Shown: one piece after another, positions 1-8,529 of the stretch
Layout: every line of letters starts with the position of its first letter
How positions within the stretch are numbered: position 1 is the first letter of the stretch
Assembly (NCBI GenBank): GCA_965217265.1
Contig: CBDCHP010000009.1
Location: forward strand, 62,001-126,000
Direction: 5' to 3'
Length of the DNA stretch: 64,000 bases
DNA from: JAGRGG01 sp965217265
GTDB taxonomy: Bacteria > Pseudomonadota > Alphaproteobacteria > Geminicoccales > Geminicoccaceae
Program-made: the position numbers and the translations under genes
The notes under the pieces: model-generated
Database searches by the model: none
What the model saw: the letters and a program-made list of their open reading frames with translations, nothing else
What the model was told of the DNA's origin: nothing

Positions 1-31
1 CGCCTACGCCCACCACCACGCGCCCGGCTGA
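1..31 (+). CDS. ureE: Urease accessory protein UreE, C-terminal end only
   Basis: The first 31 bases read in frame 2 as A-Y-A-H-H-H-A-P-G followed by TGA at 29-31. A histidine-containing tail directly upstream of ureF and ureG is what the C-terminus of the nickel metallochaperone UreE looks like. Only nine residues are visible; the rest of the gene and presumably the urease structural genes lie left of the window. The identification rests mostly on gene order (ureE-ureF-ureG) and the His run. Confidence 0.7.
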   Translation, partial: AYAHHHAPG

Positions 32-37
32 CGGCGC

Positions 38-712
38 TTGCGGGCAACGGCCCTTATCAGGCTCATGGCGTGGCTCTCGCCGGCCTTTCCCGTCGGCGCG
101 TTCAGCTACAGCCACGGGATCGAGTGGGCGGTCGAGGCGGGCGACGTCGCCGACGCCGCGTCGCTGCGCGACTGGGTCGGGGCGATCCTGTGCCACGGGG
201 GCGGCCGCAACGACGCGGTGCTGCTCGCCGTGACGCACCGCGCGACGCTGGCGGAGGACTGGGCGGCGCTGGCGGAGGCGGCCGAGATCGGCGCGGTGCT
301 CGCCGGCTCGGCCGAGCGGCGGCTGGAGAGCTTGAGCCAGGGCGCCGCCTTTCGCCGCGCCGCCGCCGCCGGCTGGCCGTGCCCCGCGCTCGACCGGATG
401 AAGGGTTTTGATGCCCTCCCCTACCCGATCGCGGTCGGTGCGGCGGCGGCGGGGCACGGCATCGACGTCGCGGCGGCACTCAGCGCCTACCTGCACGGCT
501 TTACCGCCAACCTCGTCTCGGCCGGGGTGCGGCTGATCCCCCTGGGCCAGACCGACGGGATCACGGTCCTGGCCGGGCTGGAGCCGGCCGTGCTCGAAAT
601 CGCCGCGGACGCGGTCGAGGCGACGCTCGACGACCTCGGCGGCTGCACCTTGCGCGCCGACCTCGCCTCCTTGCACCACGAAACCCAGACGACGAGGCTA
701 TTTCGCTCATGA
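38..712 (+). CDS. ureF: Urease accessory protein UreF
   Basis: 224 aa, normal length for UreF, the cytoplasmic urease maturation factor that with UreD and UreG forms the complex inserting nickel into apo-urease. The N-terminal signature MAWLSPAFPVGAFSYSHG and the downstream FTANLVSAGVRLIPLGQTDG segment are characteristic of the family. TTG at 38 is the only start between the in-frame ureE stop (29-31) and the conserved N-terminus; an internal ATG at 65 would remove nine residues. The stop overlaps the ureG start (ATGA at 709-712), so the two genes are translationally coupled. Confidence 0.95.
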   Translation: MRATALIRLMAWLSPAFPVGAFSYSHGIEWAVEAGDVADAASLRDWVGAILCHGGGRNDAVLLAVTHRATLAEDWAALAEAAEIGAVLAGSAERRLESLSQGAAFRRAAAAGWPCPALDRMKGFDALPYPIAVGAAAAGHGIDVAAALSAYLHGFTANLVSAGVRLIPLGQTDGITVLAGLEPAVLEIAADAVEATLDDLGGCTLRADLASLHHETQTTRLFRS

Positions 713-1335
713 CACCAACCCCCCAACCGCTTCGCGTCGGCATCGGCGGACCCGTCGGCTCCGGCAAGACCGCGCTGATGGAGGCCCTGTGCAAGCGCCT
801 GCGCGGCCGGGTGGGCTTATGCGCGATCACCAACGACATCTACACGAAGGAGGACGCGCTCATCCTGACCCGCGCCGGCGCCCTGCCCGAGGAACGAATC
901 ATGGGCGTCGAGACCGGCGGGTGCCCGCACACCGCAATCCGCGAGGACGCCTCGATCAATCTGGCCGCGATCGAGACGATGCGGGGGCGTTTTCCCGACC
1001 TCGACCTGATCCTGATCGAGTCCGGCGGCGACAACCTCGCCGCCACCTTCAGCCCTGAATTGGCCGATCTGACGGTCTACGTCATCGACGTTGCGGCCGG
1101 TGAGAAGATCCCGAGGAAGGGCGGCCCCGGTATCACCCGCTCGGATCTGCTCGTCATCAACAAGACCGACCTCGCCCCCATGGTCGGCGCGTCCCTAGAG
1201 GTGATGGCCGCGGACGCGGGGCGGATGCGCGGCGGGCGGCCCTTCGTCATGGCCGAGATCAAGAACGGGATCGGCGTGGACGAGGTGGTGCGCTTCTTGC
1301 GGGCGAAGGGTGGGCTGGCGATCGGCAGTCCTTGA
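709..1335 (+). CDS. ureG: Urease accessory GTPase UreG
   Basis: 208 aa SIMIBI-class GTPase that powers nickel delivery to urease. The P-loop GPVGSGKT lies at residues 14-21. The ESGGDNLAATFSPEL segment is typical of UreG, the metal-binding C-P-H motif is present in GGCPHTAIREDAS, and NKTDL is the guanine-specificity motif. The gene overlaps ureF by four bases and is the last gene of the urease operon here; the next gene, umuD, is preceded by its own SOS box. No urease subunit genes are visible, so they should lie upstream. Confidence 0.97.
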   Translation: MTPTPQPLRVGIGGPVGSGKTALMEALCKRLRGRVGLCAITNDIYTKEDALILTRAGALPEERIMGVETGGCPHTAIREDASINLAAIETMRGRFPDLDLILIESGGDNLAATFSPELADLTVYVIDVAAGEKIPRKGGPGITRSDLLVINKTDLAPMVGASLEVMAADAGRMRGGRPFVMAEIKNGIGVDEVVRFLRAKGGLAIGSP

Positions 1336-1412
1336 AGGTCTCGATGCGTCGAAGGCGTTTAGCACTCAAGACTTGCAACCAAGACGTGATTGCGCTCTTA
1401 CGTGGTTTTGAA

Positions 1413-1427
1413 GAACAAAGCGCGAAC
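1413..1427 (+). promoter_or_regulatory. LexA (SOS) box upstream of umuDC
   Basis: GAAC-aaagcgc-GAAC is an exact match to the alphaproteobacterial LexA operator GAAC-N7-GAAC. It lies about 40 bp upstream of the umuD start in the ureG-umuD gap, where repression of a DNA-damage-induced polymerase operon is expected. Direct sequence match; in vivo binding is inferred. Confidence 0.85.
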
Positions 1428-1468
1428 ACGGGAGACCGGTCATCAACAGCGTTCTGCCGCCCCCGATC

Positions 1469-1891
1469 GTGGACCCTGTGCCGCTCGCCGACGTGCCCTG
1501 CGTCCTCGTCCGGCACGTTCTGCGGGCACCTGCCGGTTTTCCCTCCCCGGCCGACGACGACCTCGAAGAGTGCCTCGACCTGCACGGCTACCTCGTGCGC
1601 CGCCCGGCCGCGACCTTCGTCATGCAGGTCGACGGCGACTCGATGTGCGACGCCGGCATCCTGCACGGCGACCTCGTCGTCATCGACAAGGCCGAGGCGG
1701 CGGCACCCGGCAGGATCGTCATCGCCGTACAGGAGGGCGCCTTCACCATCAAGCGGCTGCGGCGCGACAGGCACGGCCGTCACTGGCTGTGCCCGGAGAA
1801 TCACGACCGCCCGGACCTCAAGCCGATCCTCTGCCTAGAAGACTGCGAGATCTGGGGCGTGGTCGTCGGCTGCGTGCGCCGGTTGGCTTAA
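1469..1891 (+). CDS. umuD: UmuD-type S24 self-cleaving protease
   Basis: 140 aa, the size of UmuD, the RecA-stimulated autoprotease subunit of the SOS mutagenesis polymerase. The Ala-Gly cleavage site lies at A22-G23 (APAGFPSP), the catalytic serine in GDSM is S58 and the catalytic lysine is K95 (FTIKRL), all with UmuD spacing. The start is taken as GTG 1469; CTG 1454 is an alternative. The gene is five bases upstream of umuC and shares its SOS box at 1413-1427. Confidence 0.9.
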   Translation: MDPVPLADVPCVLVRHVLRAPAGFPSPADDDLEECLDLHGYLVRRPAATFVMQVDGDSMCDAGILHGDLVVIDKAEAAAPGRIVIAVQEGAFTIKRLRRDRHGRHWLCPENHDRPDLKPILCLEDCEIWGVVVGCVRRLA

Positions 1892-1896
1892 AGCCC

Positions 1897-3156
1897 GTGC
1901 CGCCGGTGGCGCTGATCGACGCCAACAACTTCTACGTCAGCTGCGAGCGGGTGTTCGATCGCCGCCTCGAAGGCGTGCCGGTCCTGGTCCTGTCCAGCAA
2001 CGACGGCTGCGCCATCGCCAGGAGCCCCGAGGCGAAGGCGTTGGGGGTCACGATGGGGGCACCCGCTTTTCAGCTGCGCCACCTGATCCGCCGCCACGGC
2101 ATCCGCGTCTTCTCGTCGAATTACGCCCTCTACGGCGACATGAGCCGGCGGGTGAACGAGGTGCTGACCGGCTTCAGTCCGGGGGTCGAAGTCTACTCGA
2201 TCGACGAGACCTTCCTCGACCTCGGCGGCTTCGGCCACGAGGACCTGTGGGCCTACGCCCAGGACGTGCGCACCACCGTGCGGCGCTGGACGGGCATCCC
2301 GACCTGCGTCGGCATCGGCCCGACCAAGACGCTGGCCAAGCTCGCCAATGCGGTGGCGAAGAAGAACCCGGCCTTCGGCGGCGTGTGCGACCTGTCCGAC
2401 GCGGCCCTGCGCGACGCCGTGCTCCGGACCTTGCCGGTGCGCGAGGTCTGGGGCGTGGGCGGCGCCACGGCGCGCCGGCTGGCGGCACTCGACGTCACCA
2501 CGGCGGCGACTCTAAGCGATCTCGATCCGAAGCAAGCGCGGCGGATCGGCACGGTGGTGCTGGAGCGCCTCGTGTTCGAACTGCGCGGCATTGCCTGCCT
2601 CGACCTCGACCTGCTGCCGGCGGCGCGGCAGGGCATGGCGGTGACGCGCTCGTTCGGCCGGCCGCTCGGCGGGCTCGACGCGATCGTGGGGGCGGTGGGT
2701 GCGTTCGCCGTCCGCGCCGGCGAAAAGCTGCGGGCGGAGGGTTTGGTTGCGGGGCAGCTGAGCGCGTTCTTGCACACCAGCCGGCACAATGACGGGCCGC
2801 AGCACGCCGGCGGCGGCACCACCCGCCTCGTGCCGATGACCGCCGACACGCGCGACCTGAGCGCCGCGGCGGCGCGCTGCGTCGAGGCCGCCTACCGCCC
2901 CGGCTTCGCCTACGCTAAGGCGGGCGTGATCCTCGACGACTTGCGTGCCGCCGAGCGTGCCCCGCGCGACTTGTTCGCCCGGCCGCGCGGCGCGGCGCTG
3001 ATGGCGGCGGTGGACGCGATCAACGCCCGCTACGGCCGCGACACGCTGCGCACGGGGGCGATGGGCTTCGATCAGGCTTGGCGGCAACGATGTTGCCACA
3101 AGAGCCCCGCCTACACCACGCGCCTCGCCGAGGTGCCGCGGGTGTCGGCGGGGTGA
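1897..3156 (+). CDS. umuC: Y-family DNA polymerase V catalytic subunit UmuC
   Basis: 419 aa, matching UmuC, the error-prone translesion polymerase activated by cleaved UmuD. It opens with ALIDANNFYVSCE and VLVLSSNDGCAIARS, carries the catalytic SIDET motif, and ends with the UmuC-type tail SPAYTTRLAEVPRV. The open frame extends upstream across umuD, but conservation starts at GTG 1897 (GTG 1906 also possible), just after the umuD stop. It is co-transcribed with umuD as an SOS operon. Confidence 0.93.
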   Translation: MPPVALIDANNFYVSCERVFDRRLEGVPVLVLSSNDGCAIARSPEAKALGVTMGAPAFQLRHLIRRHGIRVFSSNYALYGDMSRRVNEVLTGFSPGVEVYSIDETFLDLGGFGHEDLWAYAQDVRTTVRRWTGIPTCVGIGPTKTLAKLANAVAKKNPAFGGVCDLSDAALRDAVLRTLPVREVWGVGGATARRLAALDVTTAATLSDLDPKQARRIGTVVLERLVFELRGIACLDLDLLPAARQGMAVTRSFGRPLGGLDAIVGAVGAFAVRAGEKLRAEGLVAGQLSAFLHTSRHNDGPQHAGGGTTRLVPMTADTRDLSAAAARCVEAAYRPGFAYAKAGVILDDLRAAERAPRDLFARPRGAALMAAVDAINARYGRDTLRTGAMGFDQAWRQRCCHKSPAYTTRLAEVPRVSAG

Positions 3157-3226
3157 CCTCCCGTCGGCTTGTCGCGGGTGATTGAAACCTGTAGTGCCTT
3201 TTGTTGACGAATGAGGGGAGGATATC

Positions 3227-4201
3227 GTGGACAAGACGTTCAAGGCCGCGCTGCTGGCGATGGCCGTCCTGGGTGCTGACCTGTCTAATGCCGCAGCACA
3301 GGAAGTCACGCTCAAGCTCGGCCACCTCGCCAACGAGGAGGACGTTTGGCACAAGGCGGCGTTGAAGTTCGCTGAGGAGGTCGCCGAGCGAACCGACGGC
3401 CGGGTCGAGGTCCAGGTCTTTCCCAACGAGAGCCTTGGCAAGGAGATGGACCTGATCAGCGGCATGCAGCTCGGCACGGTCGACATGACGATCACCGGCG
3501 AGAGCCTGCAGAACTGGGCGCCGATGGCGGCATTGCTCGCCGTGCCCTACGCCTACGACTCGCTCGAAGAGATGGATGCGATCGCGGGCGGCGAGGTTGG
3601 CGACGAGATCGAGGCGCAGATCCTTGAGCGCGCCCAACTCCGGCCGCTCGCCTACTTTGCCCGCGGCCCGCGCGACTTGACCTCGAACCGGCCGATTACT
3701 TCGCCGGACGAACTCGACGGCCTGAAGCTGCGCGTGCCCAACGTGCCGCTCTTCGTCGCGGTCTGGCAAGCGCTCGGCGCCCGGCCGACGCCGATGGCCT
3801 TCTCGGAAGTCTTCACCTCGCTGCAAAACGACACGATCGACGCGCAGGAGAACCCGCTGGCGCTGATCAAGAGCGCGTCCTTTCCCGAGGTGCAAAGCCA
3901 CGTCAACCTGACCGAGCACGTGCGCAGTTGGATCTACCTCGCCATCGGCGAGCCCAGCTTCAACAAGCTCTCCGATGAGGACAAAGCCGCTGTCCAGGAG
4001 GCCGCCGCCGCGGCGCAGACGTATGAGCGCGAACTCTTCCTCGCCGCCGAGGATCAGTTGCGCCAGGACCTCGAAGACGCCGGCATGACCTTCGTCGAGG
4101 CCGACAAGGAAGCGTTCGCCGCCAAGGCCGAGGACGCCGTTCTCGCCAACGTCGACGACGAGATCAAGCCCACGGTCGAGAAGCTCTTCGCCGACCAGTA
4201 G
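3227..4201 (+). CDS. TRAP transporter periplasmic substrate-binding protein (DctP family)
   Basis: 324 aa with an N-terminal Sec signal peptide (about residues 1-24, ending NAAAQ). The mature part begins VTLKLGHLANEEDVWHKAA and contains LKLRVPNVPLFVAVWQALGARPTPMAFSE, the typical DctP ligand-binding region with the conserved arginine. The GTG start follows a strong GAGGGGAGGAT ribosome site. It heads a three-gene transporter followed by mannonate dehydratase, so a hexuronate or related sugar acid is the likely ligand; that substrate is inferred from context only. Confidence 0.93.
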   Translation: MDKTFKAALLAMAVLGADLSNAAAQEVTLKLGHLANEEDVWHKAALKFAEEVAERTDGRVEVQVFPNESLGKEMDLISGMQLGTVDMTITGESLQNWAPMAALLAVPYAYDSLEEMDAIAGGEVGDEIEAQILERAQLRPLAYFARGPRDLTSNRPITSPDELDGLKLRVPNVPLFVAVWQALGARPTPMAFSEVFTSLQNDTIDAQENPLALIKSASFPEVQSHVNLTEHVRSWIYLAIGEPSFNKLSDEDKAAVQEAAAAAQTYERELFLAAEDQLRQDLEDAGMTFVEADKEAFAAKAEDAVLANVDDEIKPTVEKLFADQ

Positions 4202-4260
4202 GCCGCGAGCCGCCGGCGCGGGTCCAACGCCCGTGCCGGCGGCCTTTGCAGGATTCTTGC

Positions 4261-4761
4261 ATGTCACGCCTCCTCGATCTCGTCGTGTTCGTGGCCCGCG
4301 CCGCCGTCGGCCTCGCCTTCACGGTGCTTGCCGGGTCCGTCCTGCTGCAGGTGGCCGCGCGCACCTTTTTGCCGCAGTCGCCCGTCTGGACCGAGGAGCT
4401 GACCCGCTTTGCCCTGCTCTACATGGTGGCGTTCGGGGCCGGGCTGTCGCTGCGCAGCGGCGACTTGGTCAACGTCGACATCGTCTTGGAGATGGTGCCG
4501 AGGCCGGTCCGGCGCGGGCTGGAGGTCGCAGGCGCCGCCGCGACGGCCGTCTTCGCCCTGATCCTGATTTCCCCGTCGCTCAAGTTCATGCAGGTCGGCG
4601 TCTTCCAGACCTCGCCGGCGTTGGGCTGGCGCATGGACTGGGTCTTCGCCTCAATGCTGCTCGCCGTGCTCATGCTGGCGCTGTTCGGCGTCGTTCGCGC
4701 CGTCGACGTCGCCAGGGGCAAGACGCCTTCCTTGTCCGATCTCAGCAGCGCCGAGGACTGA
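4261..4761 (+). CDS. TRAP transporter small membrane subunit (DctQ family)
   Basis: 166 aa with four predicted transmembrane helices (about residues 10-32, 45-63, 84-105 and 126-148), the standard DctQ topology. The WTEELTRFALLYMVAFGAGLSLRSGDLVNVD segment is the family signature. ATG 4261 is preferred over an in-frame TTG at 4246 because the ATG form begins with the expected short cytoplasmic segment before helix 1. It is placed between the binding protein and the large permease. Confidence 0.92.
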   Translation: MSRLLDLVVFVARAAVGLAFTVLAGSVLLQVAARTFLPQSPVWTEELTRFALLYMVAFGAGLSLRSGDLVNVDIVLEMVPRPVRRGLEVAGAAATAVFALILISPSLKFMQVGVFQTSPALGWRMDWVFASMLLAVLMLALFGVVRAVDVARGKTPSLSDLSSAED

Positions 4762-4767
4762 AGGCCC

Positions 4768-6048
4768 GTGGACATCGCCCTCCTGTTCGGCACCTTCGCA
4801 ATCACGCTCGTCTTAGGGATCCCGGTCGCCGTCTGCCTCGGCCTCGCCTCGGCGACCTACCTCCTCGTCAACGGCATGCCGCTCGTCGTCATCCCGCAAA
4901 AGATGTTCGCCGGCATCGACGTCTTCGTCCTGCTCTGCATTCCGGGCTTCATCCTCGCCGGCAATTTGATGAACGGCGGCGGCATCACCGAGCGCATCAT
5001 CCGCTTCGCCACCGCCTTCGTCGGCTGGATCAAGGGCGGCCTCGGCCTGACCAACATCGCCGGCTCGATGATCTTCGCCGGCGTCTCCGGCACCGCCGTG
5101 GGCGACGCCGCCTCGATCGGCGGCGTGATGATCCCAGGCATGAAGAAGGCCGGTTACCCGGCCGATTTCTCCGCCGCCGTCACGGCCGCCTCCTCGACCA
5201 TCGGCCCGATCATCCCGCCGAGCGTGCCGATGATCATCGTCGGCGCCCTCACCGGCGTCTCGGTCGGACGGATGTTCCTCGCCGGCGCCATCCCCGGCGT
5301 GCTGCTCGGCCTCGGCTTGATGATCACCTGCTATCTCATCGCCGTGCGCAAGAACTACCCGAGCCAGCCCTGGCGGGGGTGGGCGGAACTCGGCCAAGCG
5401 TTCGTCGGCGCTTTTTGGGCGCTGGCGATGACGGCCTTGATCCTGGTCGGCTTGATGACCGGCATCGCCACGCCCTCCGAGACGGCGATCGTCGCCTCGT
5501 TCTACGCGCTGCTCGTCGGCGCCTTCGTCTACCGGGGCTTAAGCCTGCGCGACGTGCCGCGCATCGTCATCGACAGCGCAATCGGCTCGGCCGCGATCCT
5601 GCTCCTGGTCGGCTTTGCCAACGTCTTCGGCTGGATCCTGGCGTCCGAGCGCATCCCGCAACTGCTCGCCGACGCGGTGCTGTCGATCACCGACAATAAG
5701 TACCTCGTCATCTTGCTGATCAACGTCATGCTCTTGATCGTCGGCAGCTTCATGGAGACGATCGCGGCGCTCATCATCCTGTTCACGCCGCTGCTCGCCA
5801 TCGCCCAGAGCGTCGGCATCGACCCGGTGCACTTCGCCACCTTCGCCGTCCTTAACCTGATGATCGGGCTGACGACCCCGCCCGTCGGCGTCTGCCTCTT
5901 CGTCTGCGCCAACATCGCCCGGCTGCCGCTCGGCCCTGTGATCCGGGCGGTGCTGCCCTTCCTGCTCGCCAACATCGTCGTGCTCCTGCTCGTCTCCTAC
6001 GTCCCCGCCCTCTCGCTCTGGCTGCCGAACCTCGCGTTCGGCGGCTGA
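4768..6048 (+). CDS. TRAP transporter large permease subunit (DctM family)
   Basis: 426 aa, very hydrophobic, about a dozen transmembrane segments. Family blocks include PGFILAGNLMNGGGITERIIRFA, GSMIFAGVSGTAVGDAASIGGVMIPGM and the GLTTPPVGVCLFV motif near the C-terminus. This subunit carries the Na+-coupled translocation path. GTG start six bases after the dctQ stop. With the genes on either side it forms a binding protein/DctQ/DctM/uxuA unit. Confidence 0.95.
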   Translation: MDIALLFGTFAITLVLGIPVAVCLGLASATYLLVNGMPLVVIPQKMFAGIDVFVLLCIPGFILAGNLMNGGGITERIIRFATAFVGWIKGGLGLTNIAGSMIFAGVSGTAVGDAASIGGVMIPGMKKAGYPADFSAAVTAASSTIGPIIPPSVPMIIVGALTGVSVGRMFLAGAIPGVLLGLGLMITCYLIAVRKNYPSQPWRGWAELGQAFVGAFWALAMTALILVGLMTGIATPSETAIVASFYALLVGAFVYRGLSLRDVPRIVIDSAIGSAAILLLVGFANVFGWILASERIPQLLADAVLSITDNKYLVILLINVMLLIVGSFMETIAALIILFTPLLAIAQSVGIDPVHFATFAVLNLMIGLTTPPVGVCLFVCANIARLPLGPVIRAVLPFLLANIVVLLLVSYVPALSLWLPNLAFGG

Positions 6049-6087
6049 GCGGGGCGCACTTGCAAGCTTCGCTTCGGGAGAGATCGT

Positions 6088-7296
6088 ATGCGACAGACGT
6101 GGCGGTGGTTCGGTCCGGCCGACCGGGTGACGCTCGACGACGCGCGGCAGGCCGGCGTCGAGGGGATCGTCACCGCCCTGCACCACGCGCCGACCGGGGC
6201 CGTCTGGACCCTCGAAGAGATCAAGCGGCGCCAAGACGAGGTCCGGCGGACGCCCGCGGGCGACCCCTCCGGCCTCGAATGGGAGGTAGTCGAGAGCCTG
6301 CCGGTCTCCGAGGCGATCAAGACGCAAGGCGGCGACTGGCGGGTACACCTCGACGCGTGGCGGGCGAGCCTGCACAACCTCGCCGCCGCCGGGCTGCGGG
6401 TGGTCTGCTACAACTTCATGCCGGTCCTCGACTGGACGCGCACCGACCTCGCTTGGCGCGTGGCGCACGGCGGCACGGCGATGCGCTTCGACCTGATCGA
6501 CTTCGCCGCCTTCGACCTCCACATCCTGGGGCGCGCAGGGGCGGCGGAGGACTTCGATGAGGAGGTCGTCGCGGCCGCCGGACAACGGTTCGCGGCGATG
6601 GACGACGCGCGGCGGCGGCAACTGGCGCAGAACGTCACCGCCGGCCTGCCGGGTGCCGCCGAGCACTGGTCGCTCGACGACCTCAAAGAGCAGCTCGACG
6701 CCTACGCCGGGTTCGACGCCGGGCGGCTGCGGGCGCACTTCGTCGATTTCCTGAGTGAGGTCGTGCCGACTGCCGAGCGGCTGGACCTGCGGCTTTGCTG
6801 CCACCCCGACGACCCGCCCTGGCCGCTCCTCGGCCTGCCGCGCGTCGTGTCGAGCGAGGCCGACTACGCCGCCGTCCTGGCCGCGGTCGATAGCCCTGCC
6901 AACGGCGTCACGCTCTGCTCGGGTTCGCTCGGCGCCCGCGCCGACAACGATCTAGCCGGGATGGCCGAGCGGCTGGGGTCGAGGATCCACTTCGTCCACC
7001 TGCGCAACGTCAGGCGAGAAGGCAACACGTGGCCCGGCTCGTTCTTCGAGGACGAGCACCTGAGCGGCGACACCGACATGGTGGCGCTGGTCCGTGCCCT
7101 GCTGCGCGAGGAGGCCCGCCGCCGGGCCGAGGGCCGGGCCGACGCCGCGATCCCGATGCGACCCGATCACGGCCAGGACATCCTCGACGATCTCGGCCGC
7201 GGCGCCCAGCCGGGCTACCCCGCCGTCGGCCGGCTCAAGGGGCTGGCCGAACTGCGCGGCGTGATGCGGGCACTCACGGCGAATGAGAACAAGTGA
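6088..7296 (+). CDS. uxuA: Mannonate dehydratase UxuA
   Basis: 402 aa, the length of UxuA, which dehydrates D-mannonate to 2-keto-3-deoxygluconate in glucuronate breakdown. Recognisable blocks are MRQTWRWFGPADRVTL at the N-terminus, VCYNFMPVLDWTRTDL, LRLCCHPDDPPWPLLGLPRV (metal-ligand Cys/His region), and MRPDHGQDIL near the C-terminus. It follows the TRAP transporter after 39 bases, implying uptake and catabolism of a hexuronate. Its stop lies six bases from the oppositely oriented tRNA-Leu. Confidence 0.95.
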   Translation: MRQTWRWFGPADRVTLDDARQAGVEGIVTALHHAPTGAVWTLEEIKRRQDEVRRTPAGDPSGLEWEVVESLPVSEAIKTQGGDWRVHLDAWRASLHNLAAAGLRVVCYNFMPVLDWTRTDLAWRVAHGGTAMRFDLIDFAAFDLHILGRAGAAEDFDEEVVAAAGQRFAAMDDARRRQLAQNVTAGLPGAAEHWSLDDLKEQLDAYAGFDAGRLRAHFVDFLSEVVPTAERLDLRLCCHPDDPPWPLLGLPRVVSSEADYAAVLAAVDSPANGVTLCSGSLGARADNDLAGMAERLGSRIHFVHLRNVRREGNTWPGSFFEDEHLSGDTDMVALVRALLREEARRRAEGRADAAIPMRPDHGQDILDDLGRGAQPGYPAVGRLKGLAELRGVMRALTANENK

Positions 7297-7301
7297 TGCG
7301 G

Positions 7302-7388
7302 TGGTGCCCCCGGCCGGACTCGAACCAGCACGCCCTTGCGGGCAACAGATTTTGAGTCTGTCGTGTCTACCAATTCCACCACGGAGGC
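7302..7388 (-). tRNA. tRNA-Leu (anticodon CAA)
   Basis: Read on the minus strand, the 87-nt sequence folds as a class II tRNA. The acceptor stem is GCCTCCG/CGGGGGC with one G-U pair. The D-arm is TGGTGGAATTGGTAGACA, the anticodon arm has loop C-T-CAA-A-A, there is a long variable arm (TGCCCGCAAGGGCG), and the T-loop is GGTTCGAGTCC. The 3' ACCA is encoded. The long variable arm and CAA anticodon identify leucine (TTG codons). Confidence 0.96.
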
Positions 7389-7430
7389 GCGGCATCGAGG
7401 GTGTAGGCGGGAACGGGGGAGCGGTCAAGG

Positions 7431-7571
7431 AACGCTTACGCGTGCGCTGCCGCGCGGGCTTTTTACTTTTTTGCTATCTGTTCCCGGACTGGCTCGACCG
7501 CTTGGGCCAGCCCAGGCCCAAGTTGCAAAAAGAAAAAGGAGAAAGCCGCGCGCAGCGCACGCGCAAGCGTG
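7431..7571. repeat. Dispersed palindromic intergenic element, copy 1
   Basis: About 141 bp. The left arm starts AACGCTTACGCGTGCGC and runs through GCGGGC into a T-tract ending TTGC. The right arm mirrors it as GCAAAAAGAAAAAGG, GCCGCGCGCAGCGCACG and AAGCGTG. The whole unit can fold into one long hairpin with a small GC-rich inner stem. The right end lies three bases before the stop codon (TAG) of the membrane protein gene on the minus strand. The left end lies about 40 bp beyond the 5' end of the tRNA-Leu. Confidence 0.8.
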
Positions 7572-7574
7572 AAA

Positions 7575-8474
7575 CTAACCGAACAGCCGCGCGTGCGCCT
7601 CGCGGCGCAGGCAGGCGCGGACGAAGCCGAGATAGCCGAACACGCCGCCGGTGGCGAAGGACAACGTCGCCTGGCCCAGGCGCCTCAGCGTGTAGACGGC
7701 GGCCGCCGTTAGGTGGGTGCCGAGCCAGACGACGATCCCGGCAACGATCAAGAGACCGCCCACATAGAGCCCCCGCGCGAGGTCGCGCAGCGGACCGAGT
7801 ACGGCGAGGACGTCGTCGCGGAGCCGTGCCAGGGGGGCGGCGAGGCCCATCGCCTTGCCGACGGTCTGGTCGATCCCGCCGTGAACGCCATCCAGCGCCT
7901 TGCCGATGACGCCGTCCTCGCCCAAGGTGGCGAAGGCCGCCCGCAAGGGCGCGCTCGAGAGCGCGACCGTCGTCGCCGGGATCGGCACGCTCGGCAGGGT
8001 CGTGTCTAGAAGGCGACCGGCGGGGATACGCAAGTTGGGCTTGGCCTTGTCGAGAAGACCGCCGAACTGCGCGGTCTGGAAGCCGGCGGCGCGGTAGGGG
8101 TTTTCCAAGGCAGCGATCTTGAAGTCGCTGCGCGGCACGCGGATCGGGAAAGACGGTGTCGCGCCGAATTGGCCCCTCTCGATGCGCAGGTCGCCGACGT
8201 CGCTCAGCGCACGAAAAGCCTGCGTGGTGCCGTTCGACAGGCGCTCGACCTCTTCACCTAAGCGCCGTGCACCGGCCTGGATCTCGCCGATGTGCGGCGC
8301 GATCTCCTGGCTGACCGTGTGGACGATGGCGCTCGCCTTGTCGCCGTAGACCTGTACCGCGTTGAGGGAAGCCTTCGCGGCAACGAGCCCGCCGGCAACG
8401 ACGAGAACGGTGGGCGCCACCATGGCGAGTGCGAGACCGGTGCCGATGAGCCGGTCGCTGACGATCCGTTTCAT
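7575..8474 (-). CDS. Hypothetical membrane protein with two terminal TM helices
   Basis: 299 aa, family not recognised. One transmembrane helix lies near the N-terminus (about residues 10-33, LALAMVAPTVLVVAGGLVAA), followed by a long largely helical extracytoplasmic region. A second hydrophobic segment (about 238-262, GLYVGGLLIVAGIVVWLGTHLTAAA) precedes a hydrophobic C-terminal tail. The ATG start has an AAAGGAA ribosome site. Its stop touches repeat copy 1. No catalytic motif is seen. The next gene upstream (minus strand) encodes a secreted cysteine-hydrolase-like protein, but a functional link is not evident. Confidence 0.75.
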   Translation of the reverse strand: MKRIVSDRLIGTGLALAMVAPTVLVVAGGLVAAKASLNAVQVYGDKASAIVHTVSQEIAPHIGEIQAGARRLGEEVERLSNGTTQAFRALSDVGDLRIERGQFGATPSFPIRVPRSDFKIAALENPYRAAGFQTAQFGGLLDKAKPNLRIPAGRLLDTTLPSVPIPATTVALSSAPLRAAFATLGEDGVIGKALDGVHGGIDQTVGKAMGLAAPLARLRDDVLAVLGPLRDLARGLYVGGLLIVAGIVVWLGTHLTAAAVYTLRRLGQATLSFATGGVFGYLGFVRACLRREAHARLFG

Positions 8475-8529
8475 GACGATCGATTCCTTTTAAGCCGCAT
8501 GGGCGGGTTCTAGCGCCGTGCTTGAAGGT

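Noticed and set aside
2253..2849. Minus-strand open frames across umuC
   Set aside because: Typical GC-rich shadow frames without motifs; umuC on the plus strand is well conserved over the same DNA.
7302..7571. Integration attachment site at the tRNA-Leu 3' end
   Set aside because: No integrase is nearby and no second copy of the tRNA 3' end was noticed; the sequence beyond the tRNA is palindromic element copy 1.
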